The notes below the pieces were generated by a model. That model saw only the letters and a program-made list of their open reading frames with translations, did no database searches and was not told the DNA's origin. From Ciona intestinalis (lineage: Eukaryota; Chordata; Ascidiacea; Phlebobranchia; Cionidae): a stretch of 64,000 bases of DNA. Positions 1 to 13,600 of this stretch are shown piece by piece (position 1 is the first letter of the stretch; each line of letters opens with the position of its first letter). Location: assembly GCF_000224145.3 (NCBI RefSeq), contig NC_020179.2, positions 4,001,417 to 4,065,416 of the forward strand, given 5' to 3'. The position numbers and the translations under genes are program-made.

Positions 1-700
1 TGACACACATGACATAAATATGACATAAGCATGACATAAATATGACACACATGACATAAATATGACATAGACATGACATAAATATGACATAGGCATGACA
101 TAAATATGACACACATGACATAACTATGACATACGCATGACATAAATATGACACACATGACATAAATATGACATAGGCATGACATAAATATGACAACACA
201 TGACATAAATATGACATAGACATGACATATATATGACATAAGCATGACATAAATATGACACACATGACATAAATATGACACACATGACATATATATGACA
301 TAGGCATGACATAAATATGACACACATGACATAAATATGACATAGGCATGACATAAATATGACACACATGACATAAATATGACATAGGCATGACATAAAT
401 ATGACATACACATGACATAAATATGACATAGAAATGACATAAATATGACATAAGCATGACATAAATATGACACACATGACATATATATGACATAGGCATG
501 ACATAAATATGACACACATGACATAAATATGACATAGGCATGACATAAATATGACACACATGACATAAATATGACATAGGCATGACATAAATATGACATA
601 CACATGACATAAATATGACATAGAAATGACATAAATATGACATACATGACATAAATATGACACACATGACATAAATATGACATAGGCATGACATAAATAT
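1..700. repeat. 20-22-bp minisatellite, TGACATAAATATGACA family
   Basis: The whole segment is built from short variants of ATGACATAAATATGACACAC and ATGACATAAATATGACATAGGC, so the period alternates between about 20 and 22 bases. It reaches the left edge of the window and probably continues beyond it. A 182-codon open frame on the minus strand (672-124) is only the repeat read through: it alternates Met, Ser, Cys, Tyr, Ile and His with no domain, so I do not call it a gene. Confidence 0.95.
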
Positions 701-703
701 ATA

Positions 704-1615
704 AAAAAAATTCACTTTAAAACAATACAACTACTTGTTTTGGTCAATATAATATTAAAATTTGATTAAAAGAAATTAATTTAGACAAATTTGCAAACCG
801 ATTTTGAAAATAATTCACTTTAAAACAGTACAACTACTTGTTTTAGGCATAATAAAATTAAAATTTTATAAAAAAAATAATAATTTACATAAATTTTTAA
901 TTGGAATTTTAAAAAGATATTCACTTCAAAACGGTACAATTATTTGTTTGGAGCAATATGAAATTAAAATTTTATGAACAGAAATTGATTTACATTAGTT
1001 TACACAACAATTTTTTCTCAAGTTTTCAAAATAACTTTTTTTTAAATCACTTTAAAACAGTACAATTACTTGTTTTGAGAAATATGAAATTATAAGTTTA
1101 TTTAGAAAAGTTAATTTACGTAATTTTTTAAACCGGAATTTGAAAATAATTCACTTTAAAACAGTACAACTACTTGTTTTAGGCATAATAAAAATTAAAA
1201 TTTTATGAACAGAAATTGATTTACATTAGTTTACACAACAATTTTTTCTCAGGTTTTTAAAATAAATTTTAAAAAATCACTTTAAAACAGTACAATTACT
1301 TGTTTTAATCACCATGAAATTAAAATTTTATTAAGAAAAATTAATTTACATAAATTTTCAAACCGAATTGGAAATAAGTTTTAGTTCAAAACTGTACAAA
1401 TATTTGTTTTAAGCAATTAATATTAAATTAAAATGTTTATGAAAAAAATGCTACTTTACATTATTTTACACAATATTTGTTTTCTTAATTTTTCAATCGC
1501 GTTCAAAAAAAATTATTTAAAACAGTACAATTACTTGTTTTGAGAAATATAAAATTTAAATTTGATGAAAAATTAGTTTACACAACAATTTTTTTCCAAT
1601 ATGCAACCAATATAA
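704..1615. repeat. AT-rich tandem repeat, ~100-130-bp period
   Basis: A core close to TTAAAACAGTACAACTACTT followed by GTTTT recurs near 712, 816, 925, 1049, 1153, 1280, 1381 and 1515, separated by AT-rich spacers containing TTTACATAAATTTT-like stretches. Further units lie in the copy after the gap, near 2115, 2252 and 2335. No coding capacity is seen. It looks like an imperfect satellite array next to the minisatellite. Confidence 0.85.
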
Positions 1616-2048
1616 AACATCCATGTTGTTAGAAGTTTATTTTGCTGGAATATTCGAATTCGGAAGCGTCATCTTCGGTTATATTTTCGTAACGCCAAAG
1701 TTTTAACTAAAAATGTTAATAAAATATAATTCATACAAATAGAACGCCATAGGTTTTTAGTTATAATACAGTTTTATTTAAATTAAACAATTACAACTCG
1801 TTGTAAATATACGTTGTTTTGAGTTTATAGCAGCCAAACCTATTTTTGTAATATGTGCGCCTCTCTGAATGCACGCTTATATAATTTAATTGATTGTTGA
1901 GTGTCTATAAACAGTCTTGATGGGGTCTCGATACAATGGGCCAACTTTCGGTTCGAAGGAATATAATTTATTTTATGGGGGAGTATCTTGAATCATTTTT
2001 CCGCACTTTGGGCGGTCAGTGAAGCTTATTTCCAAATAGTGTGAAACA
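1364..2048. repeat. Left copy of ~0.7-kb duplication flanking gap
   Basis: This segment, from CGAATTGGAAATAAG to GTGAAACA, is repeated nearly base for base at 2099-2865 on the other side of a 50-N gap. The stretch from about 1615 is almost identical in the two copies. The right copy has one extra ~115-bp repeat unit. The first copy ends exactly at the gap and the second starts exactly after it. Confidence 0.9.
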
Positions 2049-2098
2049 NNNNNNNNNNNNNNNNNNNNNNNNNNNNNNNNNNNNNNNNNNNNNNNNNN
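2049..2098. other. Assembly gap (50 N)
   Basis: Fifty consecutive N. The round length suggests a placeholder rather than a measured gap. It lies exactly between the two copies of the flanking duplication. Confidence 0.99.
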
Positions 2099-2865
2099 CG
2101 AATTGGAAATAAGTTTTAGTTCAAAACTGTACAAATATTTGTTTTAAGCAATTAATATTAAATTAAAATGTTTATGAAAAAATGCTACATTTACATTATT
2201 TTACACAATATTTGTTTTCTTAATTTTGCAATCGCGTTCAAAAAAAATTATTTAAAACAGTACAATAACTTGTTTTGAGCAATATAAAATTTAAATTTTA
2301 TTAAAAAAAATAAATTTTTGAAACAACGTCTACTTCATAACAGTACAATTACTTGTTTTGAGAAATATAAAATTTAAATTTGATGAAAAATTAGTTTACA
2401 CAACAATTTTTTTCCAATATGCAACCAATATGAAACATCCATGTTGTTAGAAGTTTATTTTGCTGGAATATTCGAATTCGGAAGCGTCATCTTCGGTTAT
2501 ATTTTCGTAACGCCAAAGTTTTAACTAAAAATGTTAATAAAATATAATTCATACAAATAGAACGCCATAGGTTTTTAGTTATAATACAGTTTTATTTAAA
2601 TTAAACAATTACAACTCGTTGTAAATATACGTTGTTTTGAGTTTATAGCAGCCAAACCTATTTTTGTAATATGTGCGCCTCTCTGAAGGCACGCTTATAT
2701 AATTTAATTGATTGTTGAGTGTCTATAAACAGTCTTGGTGGGGTCTCGATACAATGGGCCAACTTTCGGTTCGAAAGGATATAATTTATTTTAATAGGAA
2801 GAATTTGAAGCATGTTTCCGCACTTTGGGCGGTTAGTGAAGCCTATTTCCAAATAGTGTGAAACA
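2099..2865. repeat. Right copy of ~0.7-kb duplication flanking gap
   Basis: Near-identical to 1364-2048 with one additional AT-rich unit and scattered substitutions. The minus-strand 80-codon frame at 2658-2900 lies inside this repeat and has no recognisable features. Confidence 0.9.
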
Positions 2866-5063
2866 CCCATACAAGTGTGCTGTACAATGAAGCGAAGCAA
2901 GCCAATAACTTGCCAGTTATTTCATAAAACATGGAAAAGTTACTAAGCACGTTAACAAATAAGTGACCCCGCGTTACAACTACCACCGCGTTACAACTAC
3001 CAAGTGTCTTGCCCACGGACACAAACGCTCACACAATGATGATAACCTTCCACAACCTTATAAAACAGCAAAGTATAAAATACTCACGTTGCCAAAATCA
3101 ATCAACATGAACTTTATCTTTGCCTATTTTTCCACTCTCTGAGCCCATATTGTTCTGAGCGAAACGAGCAACATAGAACTTCCACTTCTTGCATGTCGTG
3201 GTGGGTCACATCATGCAGCCATCACTTATCTGGTTAATATTTTAACGTTAAATCCAGAATGTATGGAATGGAATATCATAGGGACAACTTAGACAATGTA
3301 AATAAATAATTTACAAAAAATACTTAAAAAAAAAACAAAAAAAAAACGTTTAATCTAAAAATGTGCGTTTTAACTAAATTATAAAAGCTATAAATTTGTA
3401 TGCCAGAGACAACAAAATTATTAGAGTGTCAAGAACATGTTTTGTCCTTTCACGCTTTAATATGTTTTCCATGGAAACTTTTGACCACAGGTCGTATTTT
3501 TGTTCGTCATTCAAAAATACGTCAAACTCGAACTTGTTTTTAAAAAACCTTCAGCCAAAAAAACACAGTTTAAAATTTCAATTATTTGTTGCTCTGATAC
3601 GGGCAAATCCTCTTAATGTAAAAATATACGGGATTTAAAAACCAGTCGGTTCTCATGTAGCGGAAAAACATTTAAGTGGGAATTTATAAACTGGAAAGCA
3701 GATTGTGGCCGTTTGAATCTCGTACGTGCGTAACCAAGTCTTAGAAACACAAATGTCATGAAATACAATGACGTTAATGGGACGAGGTAATGATACATTC
3801 TTGTGCTATTTGCGACTTGTAAACTCACGTAGCTGTGTGTATTATTCTGACCACAATGCGGCAGAAGATGTCATTTTATCGGCGATCATATTTTGTGGTT
3901 TCTTTGAAATTTTTTTGGCTTCCAATTAATACTTAATGTTAACACTTAACTTTAATATTGCGTCTCGCTCTTTGAACTGGTGAGATAAGTGTTTTAAAGT
4001 TGTCGACTAACGTGGTTTAATGTACGAAAACACGTGAATTGCAATATGCGGCACATCTTTAATTTAAATTTGCCAATTCCCGATAAAAAAAAAACGACAA
4101 AACAAAAATTAATGAGAATGGGTTATTGGTTATACAAGTAGAGTAAACTTTCCGATTAAAATTAAAGTCGACAAAACTAATCCAGTAAAATAGGGGCTTT
4201 GGGGATTGTGGGTTACATAGGCTCGTGTCCCATGGCTATTGGTTGGTGGTTATTCGTTTGTAGGAGTTAAAGTAACTTATTTAAAATTTGAAATTTTCTG
4301 TCTTGGGTAAGGGTAGTGATACAACTCTGGTGTAATAATTAGGTCTCCAGGTTCGCGTATATAGGACCTCACCCGTATAGAATGGAATGTGCATATAATG
4401 TTGAGATAATGGACCAACTTTATATAGTTTACACCTCGGATCAGCAGGCGTGCCTTGCCGTACAAAGTCGCCCGGTATAGAAAACACTGGTTTAGAATCC
4501 AATTTGGTGTAAACTTTTGAAATGGTGACATTTTAGGTAGAACCAAAATAAATCTAGTCTTGTTTAGTTTCAGCAATTTTATGAAACAAATACGGAGATA
4601 AACTGGTTACTTAAGACGATATGCACCATTAGTAATCCGTATGAACACACGTATACATATTTTCAAAAGACAACCATATGAAATAGCTGGGTCGAGAAGG
4701 CGCCGATGTTCTATAGCTTTCGTAAATAATCTCTTAAGAGCGGTTTGTTTTCGCTATATCGTATACAGCATGTTATTTCGTCTTGCTGTGGATTTAGGAT
4801 TAATACGACGCCTACAACATAACCACTCAGATCAAATGCGTACATCCAATATACTGTGCGCCACAAAACATCTAGAGGGTCTAAGTATGTGTTGTCTTGC
4901 CAACAGTTATAAAACCCTAGCTGTAATCTGAGCTTAAAGTGTATTGAGGTGTAAGCACATTAAGTGTCGACATGTGTTGTGTGAAATACGGATATTTATA
5001 AATTTAAGTGTGCCGCAAACCAATGTACTGAATTACCAAAAGATTTTTAAACTTGTATTTAAA
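2866..5063. other. Intergenic, no gene recognised
   Basis: Open frames here (near 3396, 3613, 4277 and 4641) are 70-100 codons and overlap each other on both strands. They have no splice context, no domain and no biased codon use that I can see. I see no RNA gene. Poly-A tracts occur near 3325-3345. Confidence 0.6.
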
Positions 5064-5257
5064 TATATAGTAGGTTGGGGTAAGGTGGCCCATGTTTTTA
5101 TTCTCTTTTACCGCCATTAGGAATATACAAAGAATATTTACAGAATTATATAACTGTATCACCACGGCAAGGGCTTTGTGAATTGTTAAAAACACGAAAA
5201 AGAAATGCGGAATATTATGTGCAGATGGTATCCATCTTACCCCACAGTACTATATAT
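5064..5257. mobile_element. MITE, Cimi-like TIR family (diverged)
   Basis: Begins TATATAGTAGGTTGGGGTAA and ends with the inverted counterpart CTTACCCCACAGTACTATAT, with the family's internal segments (AAAGAATATTTACAGAATTA, TAACTGTATCACC). No transposase. Ciona carries a MITE named Cimi-1 in the literature; whether this family is that element needs a sequence comparison. Confidence 0.75.
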
Positions 5258-5583
5258 AAAATTCAAGATCACGAATTCTTAGACACATTCATTTCAAATC
5301 AGACGTGAATGTACATAATGCCAGCAATCAAAGTGAACTAACGGTCTGTTATTATCAAATTAAAGTGAAAATTAAACACCAGCAACTGTAAAGTAAAACT
5401 TTCCCATGCTATGTATTATGTATAATTGATATCATTCTATAAAGTTAATCGTTACGTTATTGATGACGGTTCGTCTGTAGATCACAGCTTTTTAACCTTT
5501 GGTGGCGATTCAAATTTTAGGCACAAATTAATAACAAAGGCTCGGCGGCACAATTTACAATATTACATTCCGCACAATTTTTG

Positions 5584-5786
5584 TATAGTATAGGGTGGGC
5601 GAAGATGGGACACCTTTTAATTCCATTTTCTCGTCCCATTTGTTAGTAAATAAAGAACATTTACAGAATTATAAAACCGTATCCTCAAGACTCCCATAGA
5701 CCTTTATTAAATGTTCAAAACCCGATAAGGATAATTAAATGTAATGTGCTAAAGGTGTCCCGTCTTCCCCCGCCCAACTGTATAGT
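5584..5786. mobile_element. MITE, same TIR family
   Basis: Left end TATAGGGTGGGCGAAGATGG and right end GTCCCGTCTTCCCCCGCCCA form terminal inverted repeats of about 30 bp. The interior reads CTCGTCCCATTTG, AACCGTATCCTCA and AAGGTGTCCC. About 200 bp, noncoding. Confidence 0.85.
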
Positions 5787-5869
5787 ACTGTTGGGTAGAT
5801 GGGGTGCAATTATAGCAACTAAATCTCATATTTTACAAATGAATTGAAAAAGAGAATCTAATCCCAACA

Positions 5870-6062
5870 TATAGTAGGGTGGGGTAAGATGGGACACTTT
5901 TTCATTTTATTTTTTCGTCCGCTTTTGTAGTAAACAAAGAACATTCAAATAATTATAAAACCATATCCTCACGACAACCAAAGACCGTTGTTAGTTGTTT
6001 AAAATCAGGATATTTGGATATTACGTGATGAAAGTCTCCCGTCTTTCCCCACAGTACTATAC
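5870..6062. mobile_element. MITE, same TIR family
   Basis: TATAGTAGGGTGGGGTAAGA at the left and GTCTTTCCCCACAGTACTAT at the right. The interior matches the neighbouring copy at 5584, in the same orientation. Confidence 0.85.
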
Positions 6063-7676
6063 ATACTGAAAAACGATTCGGAAATTTTCATACACAATGT
6101 GTGCTAATTATCCATCTTACCTCACAGTGCTATAAATAAATAAATTAGGAAGTTATGTGGCCGCACACATACATACATCAAATATTTAACATTCGTGAGA
6201 AAATTTATCTATTGACGTCACAACCTCATATACGTTACACAGTATTGCGTCAGAGTTAGAAAAACAAAATGTCGCAAGTATGGCTGTTGTGTAATTGATG
6301 GGTGAAACGAGACTACTTAAGAAATAATTTAATTACAAGCGATAATTAAAAGTTAGACTACAGTGGCCATCGCGGTGGGAATTCCCGTTTTTGGCATTCT
6401 AGAAGAAACCGTTTCCGTGAAAATTAAACAATCAGGTTTGTTAGCGAATAATCGAACGTATAGACGCGACGACGATCACCGCGACTGGCGCCAAGTTATT
6501 GCGATTTATGACGTCATAATATGGAATTGATTGACACTTCTTAACAATGAACCGTAGATTTTACCATCTGACGTCACAAATACGCAAAACGCGAATTATC
6601 GCGCGTCGTCTTTGATGCTTAAACATGGCAACAGTTGAAGGTGTGAGTTTCTGACAAAATATAAAACGCTAAAATGGCGATTTTCAATACTGGTCAAAAC
6701 ACTTAACAGAACATGCTCAAATCCAGTGGTTGATGTTCCATTCAATATGGGTGGGGCCTACGACAAATCACCCCAAAGTTGGCTCATTACTACGGTGGTC
6801 ACTAATGGGTTGTATAATTTTTAGCATAACCGAAAAAATAATCGCCTACAAAGTTACATACGTGGTAATTCGAAAGCCTGCACGTGGTGTATGAAACAGA
6901 ACACCCATGTTATATTGACCCTGGTTGCCCCGCTATGAGAAGGTAAATAAGTTACGTCGATTGCTGCCATTGCGGGCGTGCGCCTTTGGACAGAACACTT
7001 AAAATCCGCAATTCGAAATTATTGTCCGACATTCTGTGGCATACCTCTGGTTTCCTGCTTTGATAACCAATGTTTTGCTGAACTTTATAAAAAGATGGTT
7101 ACAAAAACACTGATGATTTCACAATGATTCATGTAAACACAGAAATCATAATCAGCAATTTAGTGCTTTAACTATACAGCAGCGGTAATGTGGGTTTGAT
7201 GGTTATCCATTTGTAGCTAAAATGAGCGAAGTAAAACTGACTCATTGTATTTTACATTGAATTAATGCTGTTGGAATTTTCCCTCGGTTTTAAATCCGCG
7301 AATACGAAATAAATCGTGCGAAGTCCTATCTCAAACGGGTTAAACTATGTTGTATATTTGACCAATACATATAATAAGGGTTGACGTAAGTTGACTTGGG
7401 GCGTGTGAGTTTATTCTCTCCACATGCGCGTGAACACCTTTGTTTCAGTCGCCTACGCACGCAGCAGTACCGGTAGTTAGAAGAACTTTGCTTTTTGCGG
7501 TTTCAAGTTCAGAAGAAATTCTCTCACTTATCTCAGCCACATCGGTACGACGCGGCGAGACACGCAGGAAAAAACGACTGACTCACCAGAAGTGGCGAAT
7601 ATCTGGTTCCGAGCTCCTTATAAAAATGGTCGCTCTCAAGGATTGGCATCACTTGAAGAAGTAATCGACGAATGAA
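6063..7676. other. Upstream region of the CCP/VWA gene
   Basis: No coding feature is supported. Three TGACGTCA palindromes lie at 6213-6220, 6509-6516 and 6569-6576. A degenerate SINE-tail-like stretch (TAATCGCCTACAAAGTTACA and following) covers about 6740-6960. The promoter of the downstream gene is expected near 7400-7670, but I see no clear TATA box or initiator. Confidence 0.5.
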
Positions 7677-10600
7677 ATGAAGTTTCTTGTTCTCGGCATC
7701 GTGTTTGTAGCGACAACTGAAGGTTAGTGCTGGACAATCTGTATTTGATATAACGTGTTTTATAATATAGTATAGTGTGGGGAAAAGACGGGAGTCCTTT
7801 AAGCACATAATATCCAAATATCCTGGTCGTGTTTTAAACAATTAACAACGGTCTAAGTCGTGGGGATACGGTTTTATAAATGTTTGAATGCTCTTTGCTT
7901 GCTACCAAATGGGACGAAAAAATAGAATAAAAAGGTGTCCCATCTTCTCCCACCCTATTTTACTAAATATAATGAGTTGAATAAAATCGCCGACCACGGA
8001 ATTATTTAACCGTATCCTCACGAACATAAATAAGCGTGGGGATTTGTTAAACCACGATTAAGAAATATGAAAGATATGTTTTAACGATATCCACTTATAC
8101 GCCACAGTATGCGTAACAGTGGGCTATATCAAAGTATAAATATAAAGTAAGGTGGGGAAATATAGGACACCTTAAACATAATATCCAAATATACTGATCG
8201 TGTTTTAAACAATTAAAAACGGTCTATGGGAGTCATGAGGATATAGATTTATAAATGTTTGATTGTTCTTTGTTAACTGCTAAATGGGTCGAGAAAACAG
8301 AGTTAAAAGGTGTCCCGTCTTTCCCCACCCTACTGTATAATATTATATTGTTAAACGAGTGATGTCGTCCAGCAGCAAGTACACGGCTGAGGACTTGGGA
8401 TTCAGAGTTAATTACCCCATTAGGTTACTGGTTTATTTTATATTCACAACGTGTCAAATCAGTTATTTTACCGCTGTTTCTTCGCAAATTTAAATTAAAC
8501 TGAACATTCGTGAGCATCGGTCGCTAATTGTATCTTCATTTTCTGTTAAAGATGAACAAAATTTATTTTATTTATTTAAACAATTAGTAATCTTTAATTT
8601 CTGTTTACTAATTGTTCAAATAAATAAGATAAGTTTTGTTTGTCTTTCCAATGGCTAAAACAAAGTCAAATCAGTTATAGAAATAAATGATAGGATTTTG
8701 CAGTAAAACCACAGTCGTTAAACACGATATGTATATGTAGAAAAATCTACTTATACGGGAATAACTTTAGTTTTCGTAGTTATAACAAACTTTCTTTTTA
8801 TTTCAGCCTTACAATGTTGGACTTGCCAAAACGCAGCAAACAACGAAGAATGCTTGGCCACTGGGCAACTAAAGACCTGTCTTGAAAATGAGGTAAGTCA
8901 CAATGAAAGAGCATATTACCAAAATCTAGCTCGCGGCAAACACATGTGACAGCGGAAACCCTGGCCAGCTAAATTCAAAGCGTCTGCAATTATATTGCGT
9001 GGTTTCACGGCCTGGTATTTAAAGCGGTGCTAGGTTGAGCGCTTTATATGGGATTAATGTAATGACCATTAGGCTTACGTTAGACACAGAAAGTATGAAG
9101 GTGTCAGTTCGTATCGGATATAATTAATACAAGCCGATTTATTAATTGGTTGGCAGAACTTGAAAGTAGAACTATGTACGGTAGCGGATTATTTGGCTTT
9201 TCACTGAAAATATGAAGTAGCAATCTTTAAGTAATTGATACGGTATATAATGTTCGTATCCAGGGTGATATTGGAGACGTACGAAGCCATAATTGACGTC
9301 AATGTAGCTTTTATAACTCATTAAACTTAACCCATATATACGAGTTAATATAGAGATCTCTAGTAGGCCGTAAGCTATAAGTTGCACTGCCGACGTTGTT
9401 AAGAATACTTCGAATTATCGCTCGTAAGTCGCCGCACGTCATAGCGCCTTTTGTTGAGTCACAAACAAAATTTCTCGCTCCTTGATGAATCGCGGTTTTA
9501 AAAATAAAATTATTTCACAGGAATCATGCCAGACTGAGGTTCGAACCCTTGACCGAGGAGTTTTACTTTTTAAAAGATGTAAACAAGGCCGAGCATGCGA
9601 CAACAACTTTGTGCAGGTGAGATGTGAATGAATGTAACTTATTCATCCTTGCGTAGCGGAGCAATGATAGTCGTTAGAACACGATTACACGAGTGTTCTG
9701 TTTGATACACCTGTACCCGCTTGCGAGTTACCACATATATAGGCCTACATTGCATGGAAGTTATGAGGGTACGGTTTATAAATTGATAAATATTCTTCGT
9801 TTATTGCCAATTAGGACGAACAATGGATTAAAACTCTGAACCATCTTACCCCACCCTGTTGTACCATCTTACCCTAACCTACTACATTACAAACAGAACC
9901 CCAGAGCTGCGTGGATGCCCAGTCAATGCAATCACCGTGTACCAAGTTCAGTATGTAGATGTTGCTGTGACTTTGACCGATGCAATGAACCTGAGATCGA
10001 TTGTTTGACTTCCACACAGACACTACCACCACGTAAGGATATATAGTATCCTATAACAGCACATATTCTGCTGCTGGCCCTCCCTGGGTAAAACACTAAA
10101 CGGCAATTGCTCAAACCGAATGGTCACTAATCGGTTGTCCATATTTTCAGCTGCACATAAAAAAAGTTAAATTAATAATCACCCACTAAGCTACATATTT
10201 GGAATCTCGTAAGCTGACACGAGGTATATAGAACAAAATACCCGTGGTATAACGACTGTCAAGGTGGTCTCACTTGTGGAAGCTTCGCAGTAATTTTAGC
10301 TTCGAGCTTCTCTGATTTTTAAAGTAAATACACTGACCGAATACAATTAATATTTCACTGTCTTGTAATTTTAACAAGCTATTAAATTCAACTTTTTATT
10401 TTCATATTTTTTCCACGTAGAACATGACCCTGCACCTGTTCCAACATGCCAGCCATTACCCCATCCAAGGTTTGGACACAAGTTGTGTAGCCATGATGGG
10501 GTTAGCGATTCTATTGGTACAACATGTGCTTTCACCTGCAATCCTGGTAAGTAACACACAATTCTACAATATTCAAAGCCTTTCTACTGTCTTGAAGTTT

Positions 10601-13600
10601 CATTATACATAAATTCATACTTTTAAAAAGTTGCCAATGTTAAAATATTTTTATTTCTTAATTTCCTTTTAAATTATATACATTGTATATAAATATTACT
10701 TCGCAGTTATAATAGCACAACTAGTAACATATTCCACAAGCTTGACATGTGTATTTCACTAAACTCCTACTGTAATAGTAGTCCTCTCTCTTATTACTAG
10801 TTTCTTCATTGCTTTCACTTCCCTTTACTGTTTTAATTAATTTGATGTTAATATTCAAATAAATAAATCTTGTGTAATGTTACCTTAGATGACCTACCCA
10901 AATAAAACTCTTTATTCAAATCTTCTGTTTAACTCAACTTTCTTCATTGCAGGTTTCCAACTTATTGGAACTTCATCTTCAGTTTGTTTGAGCAGCAGTG
11001 GTAATGATGGGCCAGCATACAATAACCCAACACCTGAGTGTAAACGTAAGTGAGTTATATATACAAATATATCACAGTTGTGAGTGTATGCGTCCTAAAG
11101 AGACCTGGCATGTCCTAATAAAGGCAACATTATTAGGAGTATGAAAGTCGGTCCTTCAAGTTCACTATTAAAAAAATGAAAAGAAGATCCCTTTCAGACT
11201 TATGGTAAAAACTTCTTACTTTTAAATACAGCAACGTTGTGCCGACCTGTCCTGCGTCAACCACAAGATGGTAGGTTCACTTGCACTCGATCATTCTTAG
11301 TTGGAAGCGTCTGCTCGTATATTTGTAATCCTGGATTTGCATTGATCGGACAACAACAACTTACATGTGGTAAGTAGGATCAACATCTGCATTGAAATGA
11401 ATGCACCAAGATATTAGTTATAGACTGTTGTGCTTGAGTGCATAAGGGCAGTGAACCTAGAAACTCTAATATGAAGCGTCTATAAAATGCCTCTGTGGGA
11501 TCTGGATGATAACACCCTGGGTGTTGGGGTAATGAACCTACATCCTGGGTATTAGGTGCGCATTGATGAAAACCCTCATATAATAGTAACAAAAAAAACA
11601 CTGTCAAAATTATAATTGACACATACTGGTGCTGTGTTGTTTAGGAAATGACAGGAAATGGAGCGATCCTGCGCCAGTATGTATGAGAATGAGTTGCTCC
11701 CCTCCACACACGGATCCAATGAATGGAGATGTCGTTTGTACCGATGGAAACATGATCGGAAGTCTATGTGTGTAAGTTGAAAGTTGGATCAGTTTATATT
11801 TAATGTTGTCATTAGGGGTTGTTGGACTTGTTGTAACTAAAAAATCGAAAAAATAAACAAAAATAACAAAAATAAAAATAACTATTCACAAAGTAACATA
11901 CATGGAACTCGTAAGCTGGCTCAAGGTGTATTAACATCTGTGTTATAACGACTGCCGTTTTCCGGCAACGCAAGGATAAAGCTAGTTACATTCATTACAT
12001 TTAACTAGAAGATACAGGGTTCTAAACTTTCCGGCGCCGTGGCGTAGTGGTTAGCGCACCTGCCTCTAACCCAGAGGTAATGGGTTCAGGCTCGTCNNNN
12101 NNNNNNNNNNNNNNNNNNNNNNNNNNNNNNNNNNNNNNNNNNNNNNCAAGACACTTAATGGCAATTGCTCCAACCCAGTGGTCACTAATGGCTTGTCTAA
12201 ATTATCAGCCATACATAAAAATGAAAAAAAATATCCAAAAAAAATAATCACCCACAAAGTAACATACTTGGTAACTCGTAAGCTGGCGCGAGGTGTACAC
12301 CCGTGTTATAACGACTGTCGTTTTCCGGCCACGCGAGGATAAAGTAAGTTACATTCATTCATTCAAACTCATGTAAGTCTTTGGGCAAAACACTTAAGAA
12401 AATTTCTCCAACTCAGTAATTCCTTGTGGTCTGTTTAAATTGTAAGCCATACAAAAAGTTCCATAAAAAACAATTACCTACAAAGCTACACATTTGGTAA
12501 CTTGTAAGCTGGCATGAGATATATGAAACAAAAACACCCGTATTATAACAACTTTCATTGCCTCGCCAAGGATAAATAAGTTCTACTTATTCAAGAGATA
12601 AATCCAAGTTATATAAACCTCACCCTTATATTCCAGCTTCACATGCAATCCTGGTTTCATGTTACAAGGCCCCCCCACATCTACATGTGTGGATGATAAT
12701 AATGGTGATATCTCAGCTGTGTGGGACCAACCTCCCCCCATATGCCAAGGTATTTCACTGTGGTGGATTGCATTTAAAAACCAACACAGGCTTTTTCAGA
12801 GATTGCTAAAATAAATTTCAATGTTAAAAACATAGACCTTAATTTTTTATATGTAACATAAATACCAAGATATATCTGATCCCCTATGTGGCAAACTATG
12901 CTATGTTGAAATTAATCACACATTTTAAGATGCATTTTACAAGTTATTGTGTTAGAGACCATGCCCCTTATGCTGGCTTGCCAGGTAATCTGGAATGTGG
13001 TTCAGAGTTGGCTAACTATACCAGAACCCCGGGCACTTCAACACGGCACCCATGGCTTAAATAAATATATTTTACTTACATTAAAACTTTCAGCTTCCAC
13101 TTGCCCTCCTGTCCTCTCCCCCCCAAACAATGGTGTGATGTCATGTAACAATGGCAATAACGTTGGCAGCGTGTGTTCGTTCACCTGTGACATGGGTCAT
13201 GTGATCAACGGGTCCCCGAGGTCAGTTTGTAACTATGGGGTTGGTATCGTTGGGGAATGGAGCTCACCAGCGCCACTGTGTGACGGTAAGTGCAAGTAGT
13301 TTAAATTATCAAAAAAAAAAAATATCTCACAAAAAAATGCAAAACATGATTGAATCTCAAAAGGTACAGTCCGTGTCAAAATGTACAGCCAGAAGCGTTT
13401 AAACTAAATAATGAAACGTAATACAGTTACATTCCTCTCAACCATACGGTAAACAATTAACAAAAATGACAATCAGCCACAAAGTTACATAACTAATGTG
13501 TAAAATACAATCTCACCTATTACTATCTTATACCAGTCATTACTTATGCCAAAGGGGGTAGCACACCTGCCTCAAAGGTTGCGGGTTCAAGGCTGGACGT

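Noticed and set aside
124..672. 182-codon open frame on the minus strand
   Set aside because: Entirely the 20-22-bp minisatellite read through; six-residue-type low complexity, no start context and no domain.
1..700. CRISPR-like array
   Set aside because: There is no unique spacer between repeats, and the genome is eukaryotic.
7767..8338. GGGTGGGG...CCCCACCC pairs as terminators or operators
   Set aside because: The pairs are terminal inverted repeats of a dispersed MITE, present at many unrelated positions.
12033..12096. Possible tRNA gene
   Set aside because: A and B boxes are present, but no acceptor stem closes and a repeated body follows directly. It is a SINE head. The same holds for 57888 and 51995.
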